Source: Variovorax boronicumulans (lineage in GTDB: Bacteria > Pseudomonadota > Gammaproteobacteria > Burkholderiales > Burkholderiaceae_C). Taken from it: a DNA stretch of 64,000 nt. The position numbers were made by a program, and so were the translations under genes. Each line of letters starts with the position of its first letter. The stretch's first letter is position 1. The DNA is taken from NCBI RefSeq assembly GCF_019352895.1, contig NZ_JAAAFX010000005.1:129654-193653 (forward strand), in the 5' to 3' direction. The notes under the pieces were generated by a model. That model was not told where the DNA came from. It saw only the letters and a list, made by a program, of their open reading frames with translations, and did not search any database. This document shows positions 18,677 through 27,300 of the stretch, in pieces.

Positions 18677-20266
18677 ATGACTTCACTGCCTCGCCTTCCC
18701 CGGCTGCTGCGCGCCGCCGCGCTGACCGTCTCGCTCGCCGCCGGCCTGTGCCTGGGCGCCTCCGCCCAGACGCGCGGCGGCACGCTGAACCTGATCGTGC
18801 AACCCGAGCCGCCGCTGCTGGTCAGCGCGATCCAGTCGCTGGGCCCGACGCAGTACGTCGCCGGCAAGATCTACCAGGGCCTGCTGCGCTTCTCGCCCGA
18901 CCTGAAGCCGTTGCCCGAGCTGGCGCGCAGCTGGAAGGTCTCGGCCGACGGCCGCACCTATACCTTCGAGCTGGAGAAAGGCGTGCGCTGGCACGACGGC
19001 AAGCCCTTCACCGCGGCCGACGTGGTGTTCTCGCTGGGCACCGCATTGCCCGCGCTCAGCGGCCGCGTGCGCCTGGTCAAGGAGCAGCACATCGAGAGCC
19101 TGCGCGCCATCGGCGATGACCAGGTCGAGGTCAAGCTCAAGGCGCCGTTCCCGGCCTTCCTGCTGGTGTTCGAGGTCGGCACGCTGCCCATCTTGCCGCG
19201 CCACATCTACGAAGGCACCGACTACCGCACCAACCCGGCCAACCAGACGCCGATCGGCACCGGGCCCTTCGTGTTCAAGGAATGGAAGAAGGGCGCGTCG
19301 ATCCGGCTCGTCCGCAACCCCGACTACTGGCGCAAGGGCCAGCCCTACCTCGACGAGGTGGTCTTCCACGTGATCCCGGATTCGGCCTCGCGCGCCATCG
19401 CCTTCGAGAAGGGCCAGGTGCAGGCGCTGCGCAGCGGCGACGTCGACAACGTCGACATCAAGCGGCTGCGCGCATTGCCCGACGTGGAGTTCACCACCAA
19501 GGGCTGGGAGAAGTTCGGCTCGGTGCTGTTCCTGCAGCCCAACCTGCGCAATGCGCCGCTGGACAACGTGAAGGTGCGCCAGGCGATCCAGCACGCACTG
19601 GACCGCCGCTTCATCATCGACCACATCTTCTTCGGCTTCGGCAAGCCGACCACCGGCCCCTTCGCCTCGAGCACGCTCTACCACGACGCCTCGGTGCTGC
19701 CGGCCTACGACTACAACCTGGACAAGGCGCGCCAGCTGATCAAGGAGTCGGGCGTGGACGTGGGCAAGCGCCCGCTGAATTTGCTGGGCGCGGCCTACGG
19801 CGGCGCCTGGGTGCGGCTGATCGAGTACACCAAGCAGCAGCTCGAGGAGATCGGCTTCCAGGTCAACGTGGTGCAGCTCGACCCGGCCGGCTGGTACAAG
19901 CGCGCGAGCGACTGGGACTTCGACCTGGCGCTGAACTTCCACTACCAGCACGGCGATCCGGAGTTGGGCGTGGCGCCGCTGTACCTGTCGTCGAACATCG
20001 CCAAGGGCACCATCTTCGGCAACATCGAGGGCTACCGGAATCCGGCCGCCGATGCACTGTGGGCCGAAGGCGGTGGCACCACCGACACGGCCAAGCGGAA
20101 GCAGGCCTACTCGGCGGTGCAGCGCATCATCGCCAACGACGTCGCGGTGGCAAACCTCTTCGAGATCGAGAACCCGACGCTGTACCGGCGCAACGTGAAG
20201 AACCTGGTGACCACGGCCATCGGGCTGAACGAATCGTTCGACAACGTCTGGATCGAGAAGCCCTGA
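18677..20266 (+). CDS. ABC transporter substrate-binding protein, DppA/OppA family
   Basis: 529 residues from the ATG at 18677, with a Sec signal peptide ending near GASAQT. The SBP_bac_5 fold is evident from RFSPDLKPLPELARSWKVS, VRWHDGKPFTAADVVFSL and TGPFVFKEW, typical of family 5 peptide/nickel/glutathione binders. The length is normal. It supplies ligand to the two permeases and the fused ATPase immediately downstream. The ligand is not certain; the gene cluster argues for a compound processed by the upstream flavin monooxygenase. Confidence 0.92.
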   Translation: MTSLPRLPRLLRAAALTVSLAAGLCLGASAQTRGGTLNLIVQPEPPLLVSAIQSLGPTQYVAGKIYQGLLRFSPDLKPLPELARSWKVSADGRTYTFELEKGVRWHDGKPFTAADVVFSLGTALPALSGRVRLVKEQHIESLRAIGDDQVEVKLKAPFPAFLLVFEVGTLPILPRHIYEGTDYRTNPANQTPIGTGPFVFKEWKKGASIRLVRNPDYWRKGQPYLDEVVFHVIPDSASRAIAFEKGQVQALRSGDVDNVDIKRLRALPDVEFTTKGWEKFGSVLFLQPNLRNAPLDNVKVRQAIQHALDRRFIIDHIFFGFGKPTTGPFASSTLYHDASVLPAYDYNLDKARQLIKESGVDVGKRPLNLLGAAYGGAWVRLIEYTKQQLEEIGFQVNVVQLDPAGWYKRASDWDFDLALNFHYQHGDPELGVAPLYLSSNIAKGTIFGNIEGYRNPAADALWAEGGGTTDTAKRKQAYSAVQRIIANDVAVANLFEIENPTLYRRNVKNLVTTAIGLNESFDNVWIEKP

Positions 20267-20279
20267 GGCGCATCTCCGG

Positions 20280-21278
20280 ATGGGCTGGCTGAACTTCCTG
20301 GCCGCGCGTGCGGCACGTGGCGCGCTGGTGCTGCTGATCGTGCTGGTGGCCAACTTCTTCCTGATCCGCCTGGCGCCCGGCGACCCGGCGCTGGTGATCG
20401 CGGGCGAGGTGCAATCGGACGATCCGGCCTACCTGGCGCAACTGCGCACGCAGCTCGGGCTCGACCAGCCGCTGCCGCAGCAGCTCGCGCACTACCTGGG
20501 CGGCGTGCTGCGCGGCGAGCTCGGCCATTCGGCGCGCAACCACGAAGACGTGGCGGTGCTGATCGCCGAGCGGCTGCCCGCCACCCTGCTGCTGCTGGCG
20601 AGCGCCTTCGTGTTCTCGGCGCTCGCGGGAATCGCGTTGGGCGCACTCGCGGCCTGGGCGCGCCAGGCGCGGCGCACGCGCTGGCTCGACGGCGCGATCT
20701 TCACCGCCGCGATGGTGCTGTATGCCACGCCGACCTTCTGGCTGTCGCTGATGCTGGTGATCGTCTTCTCGGTAGGCCTCGACTGGCTGCCGGCCTTCGG
20801 CATGCAGGCCATGGCCTCGGGCGCCGCCACGAGCGCCTGGGCCAATGCTGTCGACGTGGCCGCCCACCTGGTGCTGCCGACGGTGGCACTGGGCAGCCTG
20901 TACATGGCGGTCTACGTGCAGCTCACGCGCGGCGCGATGCTCGACGTGATGCACCACGACTTCGTGAAGACCGCGCATGCCAAGGGCGTGCCGCCCGGCC
21001 GCGTGATGCGGGTGCACGTGCTGCGCAACGCGCTGCTGCCGGTGCTCAGCATGGCCGGCGTGCAGCTGGGCCAGCTGGCCGGCGGCGCGATCCTGATCGA
21101 GACCGTCTTCGCCTGGCCCGGCATCGGCCGGCTGATGTTCGACGCCGTCACGCAGCGCGACTACCCGCTGCTGCTGGGCGTCTTCCTGACCACCGCCGTG
21201 CTGGTGGTGCTCTTCAACCTGTTGACCGACCTGCTGTACCGGCTGGCCGACCCACGCATCGCCCGGCAGGGCCACTGA
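20280..21278 (+). CDS. ABC transporter permease, DppB family
   Basis: 332 residues with about six membrane segments. The N-terminal motif FFLIRLAPGDPA is diagnostic of DppB/OppB. The EAA-like cytoplasmic loop reads DFVKTAHAKGVPPGRVMRVH and contacts the ATPase. It is 13 bp after dppA-like and 8 bp before dppC-like. It forms the inner-membrane heterodimer with the next gene product. Confidence 0.93.
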   Translation: MGWLNFLAARAARGALVLLIVLVANFFLIRLAPGDPALVIAGEVQSDDPAYLAQLRTQLGLDQPLPQQLAHYLGGVLRGELGHSARNHEDVAVLIAERLPATLLLLASAFVFSALAGIALGALAAWARQARRTRWLDGAIFTAAMVLYATPTFWLSLMLVIVFSVGLDWLPAFGMQAMASGAATSAWANAVDVAAHLVLPTVALGSLYMAVYVQLTRGAMLDVMHHDFVKTAHAKGVPPGRVMRVHVLRNALLPVLSMAGVQLGQLAGGAILIETVFAWPGIGRLMFDAVTQRDYPLLLGVFLTTAVLVVLFNLLTDLLYRLADPRIARQGH

Positions 21279-21286
21279 TCGTTTCG

Positions 21287-22162
21287 ATGCCTTCGCTCCT
21301 CGCGCCGCTGTGGCGCCGTTTCCTGCGCCAGCCGGGCGCCTTGCCGGCGCTGCTGTTCCTGTGCGCGGTCGTCGTGCTGGCGCTGGCGGCGCCGTGGCTC
21401 TACACCCGCTCGCCCTGGCGCATGGTTGCCGCGCCGCTGCTGCCACCGCTGTCGCAGTGGGCCTTTCCGCTGGGCAGCGACATGCTGGGGCGGGACATCG
21501 CCGCGGGCCTGGCGCACGGGGCCCGCGCCTCCTTGCTCGCGGGCTTCGTGTCGACCGCGCTGGCGCTGGCCATCGGCGTGCCGCTGGGCGCGCTGGCGGG
21601 CTACGCCGGCGGTCGCACCGACCGCGTGCTGTCGGTCTTCATCGAGTGCTTCCAGACCGTGCCGCAGTTCGCGATGGCGGTGGTGCTGGTGGCCATTGCC
21701 GGGCCCTCGCTCGCGGTGATCATCGGCGCCATCGCCATCGTTTCGTGGCCGCCGGTCGCGCGGCTGGTGCGCGCCGAGATCATGAGCCTGCGCGAGCGCG
21801 ACTTCGTCGCCGCGGCCCGCGTGGCCGGTGAACGGCCCTGGCGCATCCTGAGCGGGCAGATCCTGCCGAATGCGATGTCGCCGATCGTGGTGTGCGCCTC
21901 GTTCATGGTCGCGACCGCGATGCTCACCGAATCCGCGCTGGCCTTCCTGGGCCTGGGTGACCCGAAACTCATGAGCTGGGGCTTCATGCTGGGCGCCGGC
22001 CGCACGATGGTGCGCGAGGCCTGGTGGCTCAGCGTCTGGCCCGGGCTGGCGCTGCTGTGCACGGTGCTGTCGATCAATGTCGCGACCGAGTCGCTGCATC
22101 GCGCGCTGCATCCCGGCGCGGCCGCCACCGGCGCGCCCAGACGCGCGGCGAGGCCCGCATGA
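21287..22162 (+). CDS. ABC transporter permease, DppC family
   Basis: 291 residues. The hydrophobic N-terminal helix is followed by LGSDMLGRDIAAGLAHGAR, the DppC/OppC signature, and by the EAA loop (REDFVAAARVAGERPW-like, read here as ERDFVAAARVAGERPW). About six membrane spans. Its stop codon overlaps the start of the ATPase gene as ATGA. It is paired with the DppB-like permease. Confidence 0.93.
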   Translation: MPSLLAPLWRRFLRQPGALPALLFLCAVVVLALAAPWLYTRSPWRMVAAPLLPPLSQWAFPLGSDMLGRDIAAGLAHGARASLLAGFVSTALALAIGVPLGALAGYAGGRTDRVLSVFIECFQTVPQFAMAVVLVAIAGPSLAVIIGAIAIVSWPPVARLVRAEIMSLRERDFVAAARVAGERPWRILSGQILPNAMSPIVVCASFMVATAMLTESALAFLGLGDPKLMSWGFMLGAGRTMVREAWWLSVWPGLALLCTVLSINVATESLHRALHPGAAATGAPRRAARPA

Positions 22163-23838
22163 GCGCGACGCCGACGCCGGTGCTGCGCATCGAGGGCCTG
22201 CGCATCGCGCTGCCCGACGGCGCGGACCGCGCATGGGCCGTCGAGGGCGTCGACCTGTCGATCGCGCCCGGCGAAGTGTTGTGCCTGGTGGGCGAGTCGG
22301 GCAGCGGCAAGACCGTCTGCGCCCACGCGGCGCTGGGCCTGTTGCCCGAAGCCTTGAGCGTGCAGTCCGGCCGGGTGCTGCTGGAGGGCCGCGACATCCT
22401 GGCGCTCGCGCCCGGCGAGCGGCGCGCGCTGCGCGGCAACCGCGTCGCCATGGTGTTCCAGGAACCGATGTCGGCGCTCAACCCGCTGATGCCGGTGGGC
22501 GAACAGATCGCGGAAGTGCTGCGGGTGCACGGCGTGAGCCCGCGCGCCGAGGTCGACGCGCGCGTGCACGAACTGCTCACGCAGGTCGGCCTGCCGGAGC
22601 CGGCCACGCTGCGCGCGCGCCTGCCCTTCCAGCTGTCGGGCGGGCAGCGGCAGCGGGTGGTGATCGCGATGGCGCTGGCGCTGGAGCCCGCGCTGCTGAT
22701 CGCCGACGAGCCCACCACCGCACTGGACGTGACCACGCAGGCGCAAATCCTCGCGTTGATCCGCGGCCTGCAGCGCCGCATGGGCATGGCGGTGCTGTTC
22801 GTCACGCACGACTTCGGCGTGGTCGCGGAGATGGCCGACCGCGTGGCGGTGATGCGCCATGGCCGCATCGTCGAGCAGGGCACGGTCGATGCGGTGCTGC
22901 GCGCGCCGGCCCATCCCTACACGCGCGCCCTGATCGACGCCGCCTTTCGCACCACGCACCTGCCACCGGCCGACGTCGATCGCTCGGCACCGCCGCTGCT
23001 CACGGTCGACGCGCTGTCGGTGCGGCTGGGCGCAACGCGGCCGCTGCTGCCATGGCGCCAATCGCGCCGGCCCGCCTCGGGCGTGCAGGCGCTCGACGGC
23101 GTCTCCTTCGAACTGCGGCGCGGCGAAACCCTGGGCATCGTGGGCGAGTCGGGCTCGGGCAAGAGCACGCTCGGGCGCTGCCTGCTGCGGCTGCTTCGGC
23201 CCGACGCCGGGCGCATCGTGATCGCCGGCACCGACATCGGCGCACTGCCCGAGCGTGCGCTGAGGCCGTTGCGGCCACGCTGGCAGATGGTGTTCCAGGA
23301 CCCGCAGTCGGCGCTCAACCCGCACCACACCGTGGGGCACGGCATCGAGCGCGGCCTGCTGGCGAGCGGCATGTCCCGGGCCCAGGCGCAGCAGGAGGCG
23401 CGCGGCTGGCTCGAGGACGTGGGGCTCGACGCCAATGCCTACGCGCGCTACCCCGCGCAGTTCTCGGGCGGCCAGCGCCAGCGCATCGTGATCGCGCGCG
23501 CGCTCGCGCTGCGCCCGCAGCTGCTGGTGGCCGACGAGCCGGTGTCCGCGCTCGACGTCACGGTGCAGGCCCAGATACTGGAGCTGCTGCGTGCGCTGCA
23601 GCAGCGGCTGTCGCTGGCCATGGTGTTCATCACCCACGACCTGCGCGTGGCCGCCCAGCTGTGCCACCGGATCGCCGTGATGCAGCGCGGGCAGATCGTC
23701 GAGCAAGGCCCTGCGCAGGAACTGCTGACCCGACCCGTGCATGCCTACACGCAGCAGCTGATCGCCGCGGTGCCGGGCCTGGCGCTGTCGGTGAGTGGCC
23801 GGCCACCGCCGGCCGAGGTCCGCACGCAAGTCGCATGA
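22159..23838 (+). CDS. Fused ABC transporter ATPase, DppD-DppF type (two nucleotide-binding domains)
   Basis: 559 residues from the ATG at 22159, overlapping the permease gene by 4 bp. Two complete ATPase domains lie in one chain. The first has Walker A GESGSGKT, signature LSGGQRQR and Walker B LLIADEPTT. The second has Walker A GESGSGKST, signature FSGGQRQR and Walker B LLVADEPVS. The usual C-terminal oligopeptide-transporter extension (HPYTRALI) follows the first domain and a similar AYTQQLI follows the second. The fusion replaces separate DppD and DppF subunits, as in GsiA-type glutathione importers. It energises the transporter encoded upstream. Confidence 0.93.
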   Translation: MSATPTPVLRIEGLRIALPDGADRAWAVEGVDLSIAPGEVLCLVGESGSGKTVCAHAALGLLPEALSVQSGRVLLEGRDILALAPGERRALRGNRVAMVFQEPMSALNPLMPVGEQIAEVLRVHGVSPRAEVDARVHELLTQVGLPEPATLRARLPFQLSGGQRQRVVIAMALALEPALLIADEPTTALDVTTQAQILALIRGLQRRMGMAVLFVTHDFGVVAEMADRVAVMRHGRIVEQGTVDAVLRAPAHPYTRALIDAAFRTTHLPPADVDRSAPPLLTVDALSVRLGATRPLLPWRQSRRPASGVQALDGVSFELRRGETLGIVGESGSGKSTLGRCLLRLLRPDAGRIVIAGTDIGALPERALRPLRPRWQMVFQDPQSALNPHHTVGHGIERGLLASGMSRAQAQQEARGWLEDVGLDANAYARYPAQFSGGQRQRIVIARALALRPQLLVADEPVSALDVTVQAQILELLRALQQRLSLAMVFITHDLRVAAQLCHRIAVMQRGQIVEQGPAQELLTRPVHAYTQQLIAAVPGLALSVSGRPPPAEVRTQVA

Positions 23839-23870
23839 AGGCGGTGGCCTGACGCCGGCCGCGCGGCGCC

Positions 23871-24764
23871 TCAATCCGCCGAGGCCAGGAGGGCCTCGCG
23901 GAACCAGCGCTGGCCGCTGTGCCCGTGATTGCGCTCGTGCCACACCATGCCCACGGCAAAGCCTTCGACCGGCAGCGGAGGCTCGACGGACCGGAGCTGG
24001 TAGGCGCGGCCGCGCACCAACCGCTGCGGCACGAGGGCGACGAGGTTCGATCGGGCGACGATCTCGGGAACGGACAGGAACGATGCCGCAGACAGCACCA
24101 CCTTCCGGCGGTGTCCCAGCAAGGCCAGGGTGTCGTCCACCGCGGTGTCGAACTCGCCGCCGCGCAGGGACACGATCACATGCTCCAGGTCGACGAACGC
24201 GGCCACCGTCATCGCCTTGCGCAGGTGCGGATGCTTGCGGCGGCCGATGAGCACATAGCGTTCGTCGAAAAGAGGGCGCGTGCGCAGCGTCTGCGGTGCC
24301 ACCGATGGCGTCATGAGCGCCAGGTCGACATCGCCGCGTGCCATCTGTGCTTCCAGCTGCGACAGGTCGAGGTGGCGCAGCGCCACCCGCACGGCTGGCG
24401 CCCTGGCCCTGAGCGCGATGACCAGCGGCAGCACCACCGCGGCCTGCAGGTAGTCGGTGCAAGCGATCGTCACCGTCAGTTCTGCCGTGGCCGGATCGAA
24501 GGCCTGTGCGACCACGGTGGACCGGACATGGTCCAGCGCCTGGCGAAGCGGTGCGAGCAGCTCGAGCGCCTTGGACGTCGGCGTCATGCCGCGCTGGGAC
24601 GGAATCAGCAGCGCGTCGCCGAACAGATCCCTCAGCCGGCTGAGCTGCGCACTCACCGCGGGTTGGCTCAGGTGCAAGCGTGCCGCGGCCTTGGTCACGT
24701 TCTGCTCCGAGAGCAAGGCCTCGAGCGTCACGAGAAGGTTCAGATCGAGTCGCCTGGTATCCAT
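23871..24764 (-). CDS. LysR-family transcriptional regulator (NodD/LinR-like subgroup)
   Basis: 297 residues from the ATG at 24764, starting MDTRRLDLNLLVTLEALL, which is typical of the NodD/PcpR/LinR subgroup. The HTH is NVTKAAARLHLSQPAVSAQL. The frame is open a further 26 codons upstream, but that part is atypical. It is divergent from the quinone reductase gene with 104 bp between starts, so it probably regulates that gene. It converges on the dppDF-like gene. Confidence 0.92.
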   Translation of the reverse strand: MDTRRLDLNLLVTLEALLSEQNVTKAAARLHLSQPAVSAQLSRLRDLFGDALLIPSQRGMTPTSKALELLAPLRQALDHVRSTVVAQAFDPATAELTVTIACTDYLQAAVVLPLVIALRARAPAVRVALRHLDLSQLEAQMARGDVDLALMTPSVAPQTLRTRPLFDERYVLIGRRKHPHLRKAMTVAAFVDLEHVIVSLRGGEFDTAVDDTLALLGHRRKVVLSAASFLSVPEIVARSNLVALVPQRLVRGRAYQLRSVEPPLPVEGFAVGMVWHERNHGHSGQRWFREALLASAD

Positions 24765-24868
24765 GCCATGGATGGTAGACCAGCAGTTGTTCGATTTCAC
24801 GGATGGCATCGGGCGGCGCAGACTTCCTTTCTTCCAAGCCACAGGCCTCTGCCGCAGAGGGAAAGAAG

Positions 24869-25687
24869 ATGAAAGTCCTGATCGTTCACGCGCACCCCGA
24901 ACCCACGTCGCTGACGCGACGCCTCGTCGCCGAGTCGGTGCGCACGCTTCAGGCCCAAGGCCATGAGGTGCTGCAGTCGGATCTCTACGCCATGCACTGG
25001 AAGGCGGTCTTCGATGCCGAGGATTTCCCCGTGCGCGCCGATCCCGAGCGGCTGTCCTTCATCGCGGAATCAGGCCATGCCTACGCCAACGGCGGCCAGA
25101 CCCTCGATGTGGCGACGGAACAGGCGAAGGTGCTGGCCGCCGATGCGGTGATCTTCCAGTTTCCGCTGTGGTGGTACGGCATGCCGGCCATCATGAAAGG
25201 TTGGATTGACCGCGTGTGGGCCTACGGACTCGCCTACGGCTACAAGGATGGCGGCAACACCTACCGTTACGGCGACGGCGCCTTCAAGGGCAAGCGTGCC
25301 CTGCTGGCCGTCGCCGTGGGCGGGCCGGAGAAAGACTATTCGCCGCGAGGGATCAACGGGCCGCTCGAGCAACTGCTGTTTCCGATCACGCACGGCACGC
25401 TCTATTTCCCCGGCTTCGACGTGCTGCCCACGCACGCGGTCTACGACGCCGGACGCATGAATGCGCAGGGCCTGGTCCTGGCAGAGGCTGCCTGGTGTGC
25501 ACGTCTCGAGACGCTCTTCGACGACGCGCCGATTCCCTTCAGGGCGCAGAACGGCGGGGACTATCCGGACCGCCATGTGCTGGCGGCGCACGTCGCGGTC
25601 GGGCAGACCGGATTGATGGCGCACATCGCAGAGACGGTATCGGCGCCCGCCGAAAGCGCCGTCGTATGCCACATCGACGCCTCCTGA
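24869..25687 (+). CDS. NAD(P)H:quinone oxidoreductase, flavodoxin-like fold
   Basis: 272 residues from the ATG at 24869. The first strand VLIVHAHPEPTS and the loop FPLWWYGMPAIMKGWIDRV are hallmarks of the NQO1/KefF/MdaB family, which use FAD or FMN for two-electron reduction of quinones and nitroaromatics. These enzymes are cytosolic. It is longer than KefF (about 180) and close to human-type NQO1 length. The divergent LysR gene suggests induction by a quinone-like or aromatic compound. Confidence 0.9.
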   Translation: MKVLIVHAHPEPTSLTRRLVAESVRTLQAQGHEVLQSDLYAMHWKAVFDAEDFPVRADPERLSFIAESGHAYANGGQTLDVATEQAKVLAADAVIFQFPLWWYGMPAIMKGWIDRVWAYGLAYGYKDGGNTYRYGDGAFKGKRALLAVAVGGPEKDYSPRGINGPLEQLLFPITHGTLYFPGFDVLPTHAVYDAGRMNAQGLVLAEAAWCARLETLFDDAPIPFRAQNGGDYPDRHVLAAHVAVGQTGLMAHIAETVSAPAESAVVCHIDAS

Positions 25688-25718
25688 CGGGCGACTGGAG
25701 GCTGGCATGCGGGCCCGC

Positions 25719-26504
25719 TCAGAGCCGCGTCCGATAGACCGCCGGCGTCTCCCCGAAGGTGCGCCGGAACAGGCCGATGAACGCACTTGCGGTCGCATAG
25801 CCCAGGTCCAGCGCGATGGCGGTCACCGGCATGCCGGCCGCGAGCATTTCCAGCGAACGCATCATGCGGGCCCGCTGCCGCCAGGCCGTGAAGTTGAAGC
25901 CGGTCTCGGCCACGAAGCGGCGGCTCAGCGTGCGCGAACTCACCGCGGCCCAGGCCGCCCAGGCCTCGAGGTCGCGCGCGTCGGCCGGCTCCGCGATCAG
26001 CGCCTTCGCGATCCGCTGCAGGCGCGGATCGGCCGGCAGCGGCAAGCCGAAGGGCTCGACCGGCAGGTGGCGGATCTCGTCCAGGATCAGGGCCGCGACG
26101 TGCGCGCGGGCACCGTCGAGCGGCTGCGACTGCAGGGGCCAGCTGGTCGCCCGCAGCACGGCCTCGCGCAGCAGCCCCGAGGTGCGGATCGTGCAGGGCC
26201 GCGGCGGCAGGTCGGCGCAGGCCGATTCCGCCACATAGACGCTCCAGCCGTGGAAGGGCCCATGCGACCGGCCCGAATGCCGCTGGTGCGGCGGCAGCCA
26301 CACCGCATGGATGGCGGGCACGATCCAGACGCCGTCTTCCACGCCCACTGACAGCAGGCCGCGCAGCGAGCCGAACAGCTGGCCGCGCGCATGGGAGTGC
26401 GCGCCGGACGCCAGCTCGCCGTCCTGGCTGCCCTCGGCCGCGATCACGACCGGGCCGTCGTCGCGGTCGACATGGTCGGCGAGTTGGAGCAGGGGGTCGA
26501 GCAT
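25719..26504 (-). CDS. AraC-family transcriptional regulator
   Basis: 261 residues. The N-terminal half is a cupin-like sensor domain, with HSHARGQL and WIVPAIHAVWLPP as in the NimR/YeaM group of AraC proteins. The C-terminal half carries two HTH motifs (SSRTLSRRFVAETG, then MPVTAIALDLGYATASAFIG). That group usually represses a neighbouring MFS or efflux gene. Here the divergent gene encodes a small unknown protein, so the target is unclear. Confidence 0.9.
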   Translation of the reverse strand: MLDPLLQLADHVDRDDGPVVIAAEGSQDGELASGAHSHARGQLFGSLRGLLSVGVEDGVWIVPAIHAVWLPPHQRHSGRSHGPFHGWSVYVAESACADLPPRPCTIRTSGLLREAVLRATSWPLQSQPLDGARAHVAALILDEIRHLPVEPFGLPLPADPRLQRIAKALIAEPADARDLEAWAAWAAVSSRTLSRRFVAETGFNFTAWRQRARMMRSLEMLAAGMPVTAIALDLGYATASAFIGLFRRTFGETPAVYRTRL

Positions 26505-26595
26505 GGCGGATTCGAGCTATTGGTTGGCCGATCCAGTCTACAGCCGCCGACTTGTTCCTTCGTACGCTGGAGGCCAACCCTTCAGGAGATTGCCC

Positions 26596-26874
26596 ATGCG
26601 CGCAAAGGACGTCCTTCCGGACACACAGAACGAGATCGAGATCCAGGGCACCACCGTGCGCAAGGGCACGGTCGGCGCCTTCCTCGTCAACGCCGCGGCC
26701 TTCGCGAATCCGGCCCTCACGCCCGCGGCGCGCGAGGCCGCGCTGCGGGACCTCGAAGACTTGCTGCCCGCGCTGCGCGCGCTGGGCCTGTTCGAGGTGT
26801 TCGAGATCCGCGACCCGCAGCTGCGCGCTTTCGTCGAGGCGCGGATCGGCGCCGCATCGCCCGCGGAGGCGTGA
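26596..26874 (+). CDS. Hypothetical protein, first gene of an unknown two-gene unit
   Basis: 92 residues from an ATG with AGGAGA seven bases upstream. I do not recognise a family. The N-terminal half contains beta-prone segments (EIEIQGTTVRKGTV); the rest is helical and rich in Ala, Leu and Glu. No signal peptide or membrane segment is visible, so it is probably cytosolic. Its stop overlaps the next start as TGATG, implying translational coupling. It is divergent from the AraC gene. Confidence 0.75.
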   Translation: MRAKDVLPDTQNEIEIQGTTVRKGTVGAFLVNAAAFANPALTPAAREAALRDLEDLLPALRALGLFEVFEIRDPQLRAFVEARIGAASPAEA

Positions 26875-27281
26875 TGCGGCTCGACACGACGAGGTTCCCG
26901 CTGGTGTTCATGCGCGAGGCGGAACAGCAGCCGTCGGCGGTCGGCACGCCGGAGCAGGCGCTGGAAGCGTTGCTCGACCGCGGCGAGCGCTTCGTGCTGC
27001 TCACCGACCACCTGCCCGGCGACCATGCCGACGAGAGCCATGAGGACCGCAAGCAGCGTGCGCTGTTCTTCAAGCGCCACAAGGCGTGGCTGCGCGCGCT
27101 GTGCCAAGGCATGGTGCTCATCACTGGAAACCGCGCGATCCCGGCGGCGGTTCGATTGGCCGCGCAGGGCGCGGGCAAAGTGCTCGGCCTGGCGATTGCG
27201 TTCGTCGAGACCGAGCGCGAAGCGGCCGAGGCGGCTGAGAAGTGGCTGGCCAAGGCCGAAGGGGTTGGCGAGGAAGGCTGA
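26874..27281 (+). CDS. Hypothetical protein, second gene of the unknown unit
   Basis: 135 residues, translationally coupled to the preceding gene (TGATG overlap). The family is not recognised. The sequence suggests an alpha/beta fold: RFPLVFMRE, then RFVLLTDHLP, LCQGMVLITGN and VLGLAIAFVETE read as successive strands separated by helices. The segment SHEDRKQRALFFKRHKAWLR is strongly basic. There is no export signal. The alternation resembles STAS-like or receiver-like folds, but that is only a guess. Confidence 0.75.
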   Translation: MRLDTTRFPLVFMREAEQQPSAVGTPEQALEALLDRGERFVLLTDHLPGDHADESHEDRKQRALFFKRHKAWLRALCQGMVLITGNRAIPAAVRLAAQGAGKVLGLAIAFVETEREAAEAAEKWLAKAEGVGEEG

Positions 27282-27300
27282 TGGGCGCTGCCAGGCCTCT

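Noticed and set aside
21601..24837. A 1078-codon antisense frame overlapping dppC and dppDF
   Set aside because: Low-complexity shadow of the ABC transporter genes; both real ATPase domains are on the plus strand.
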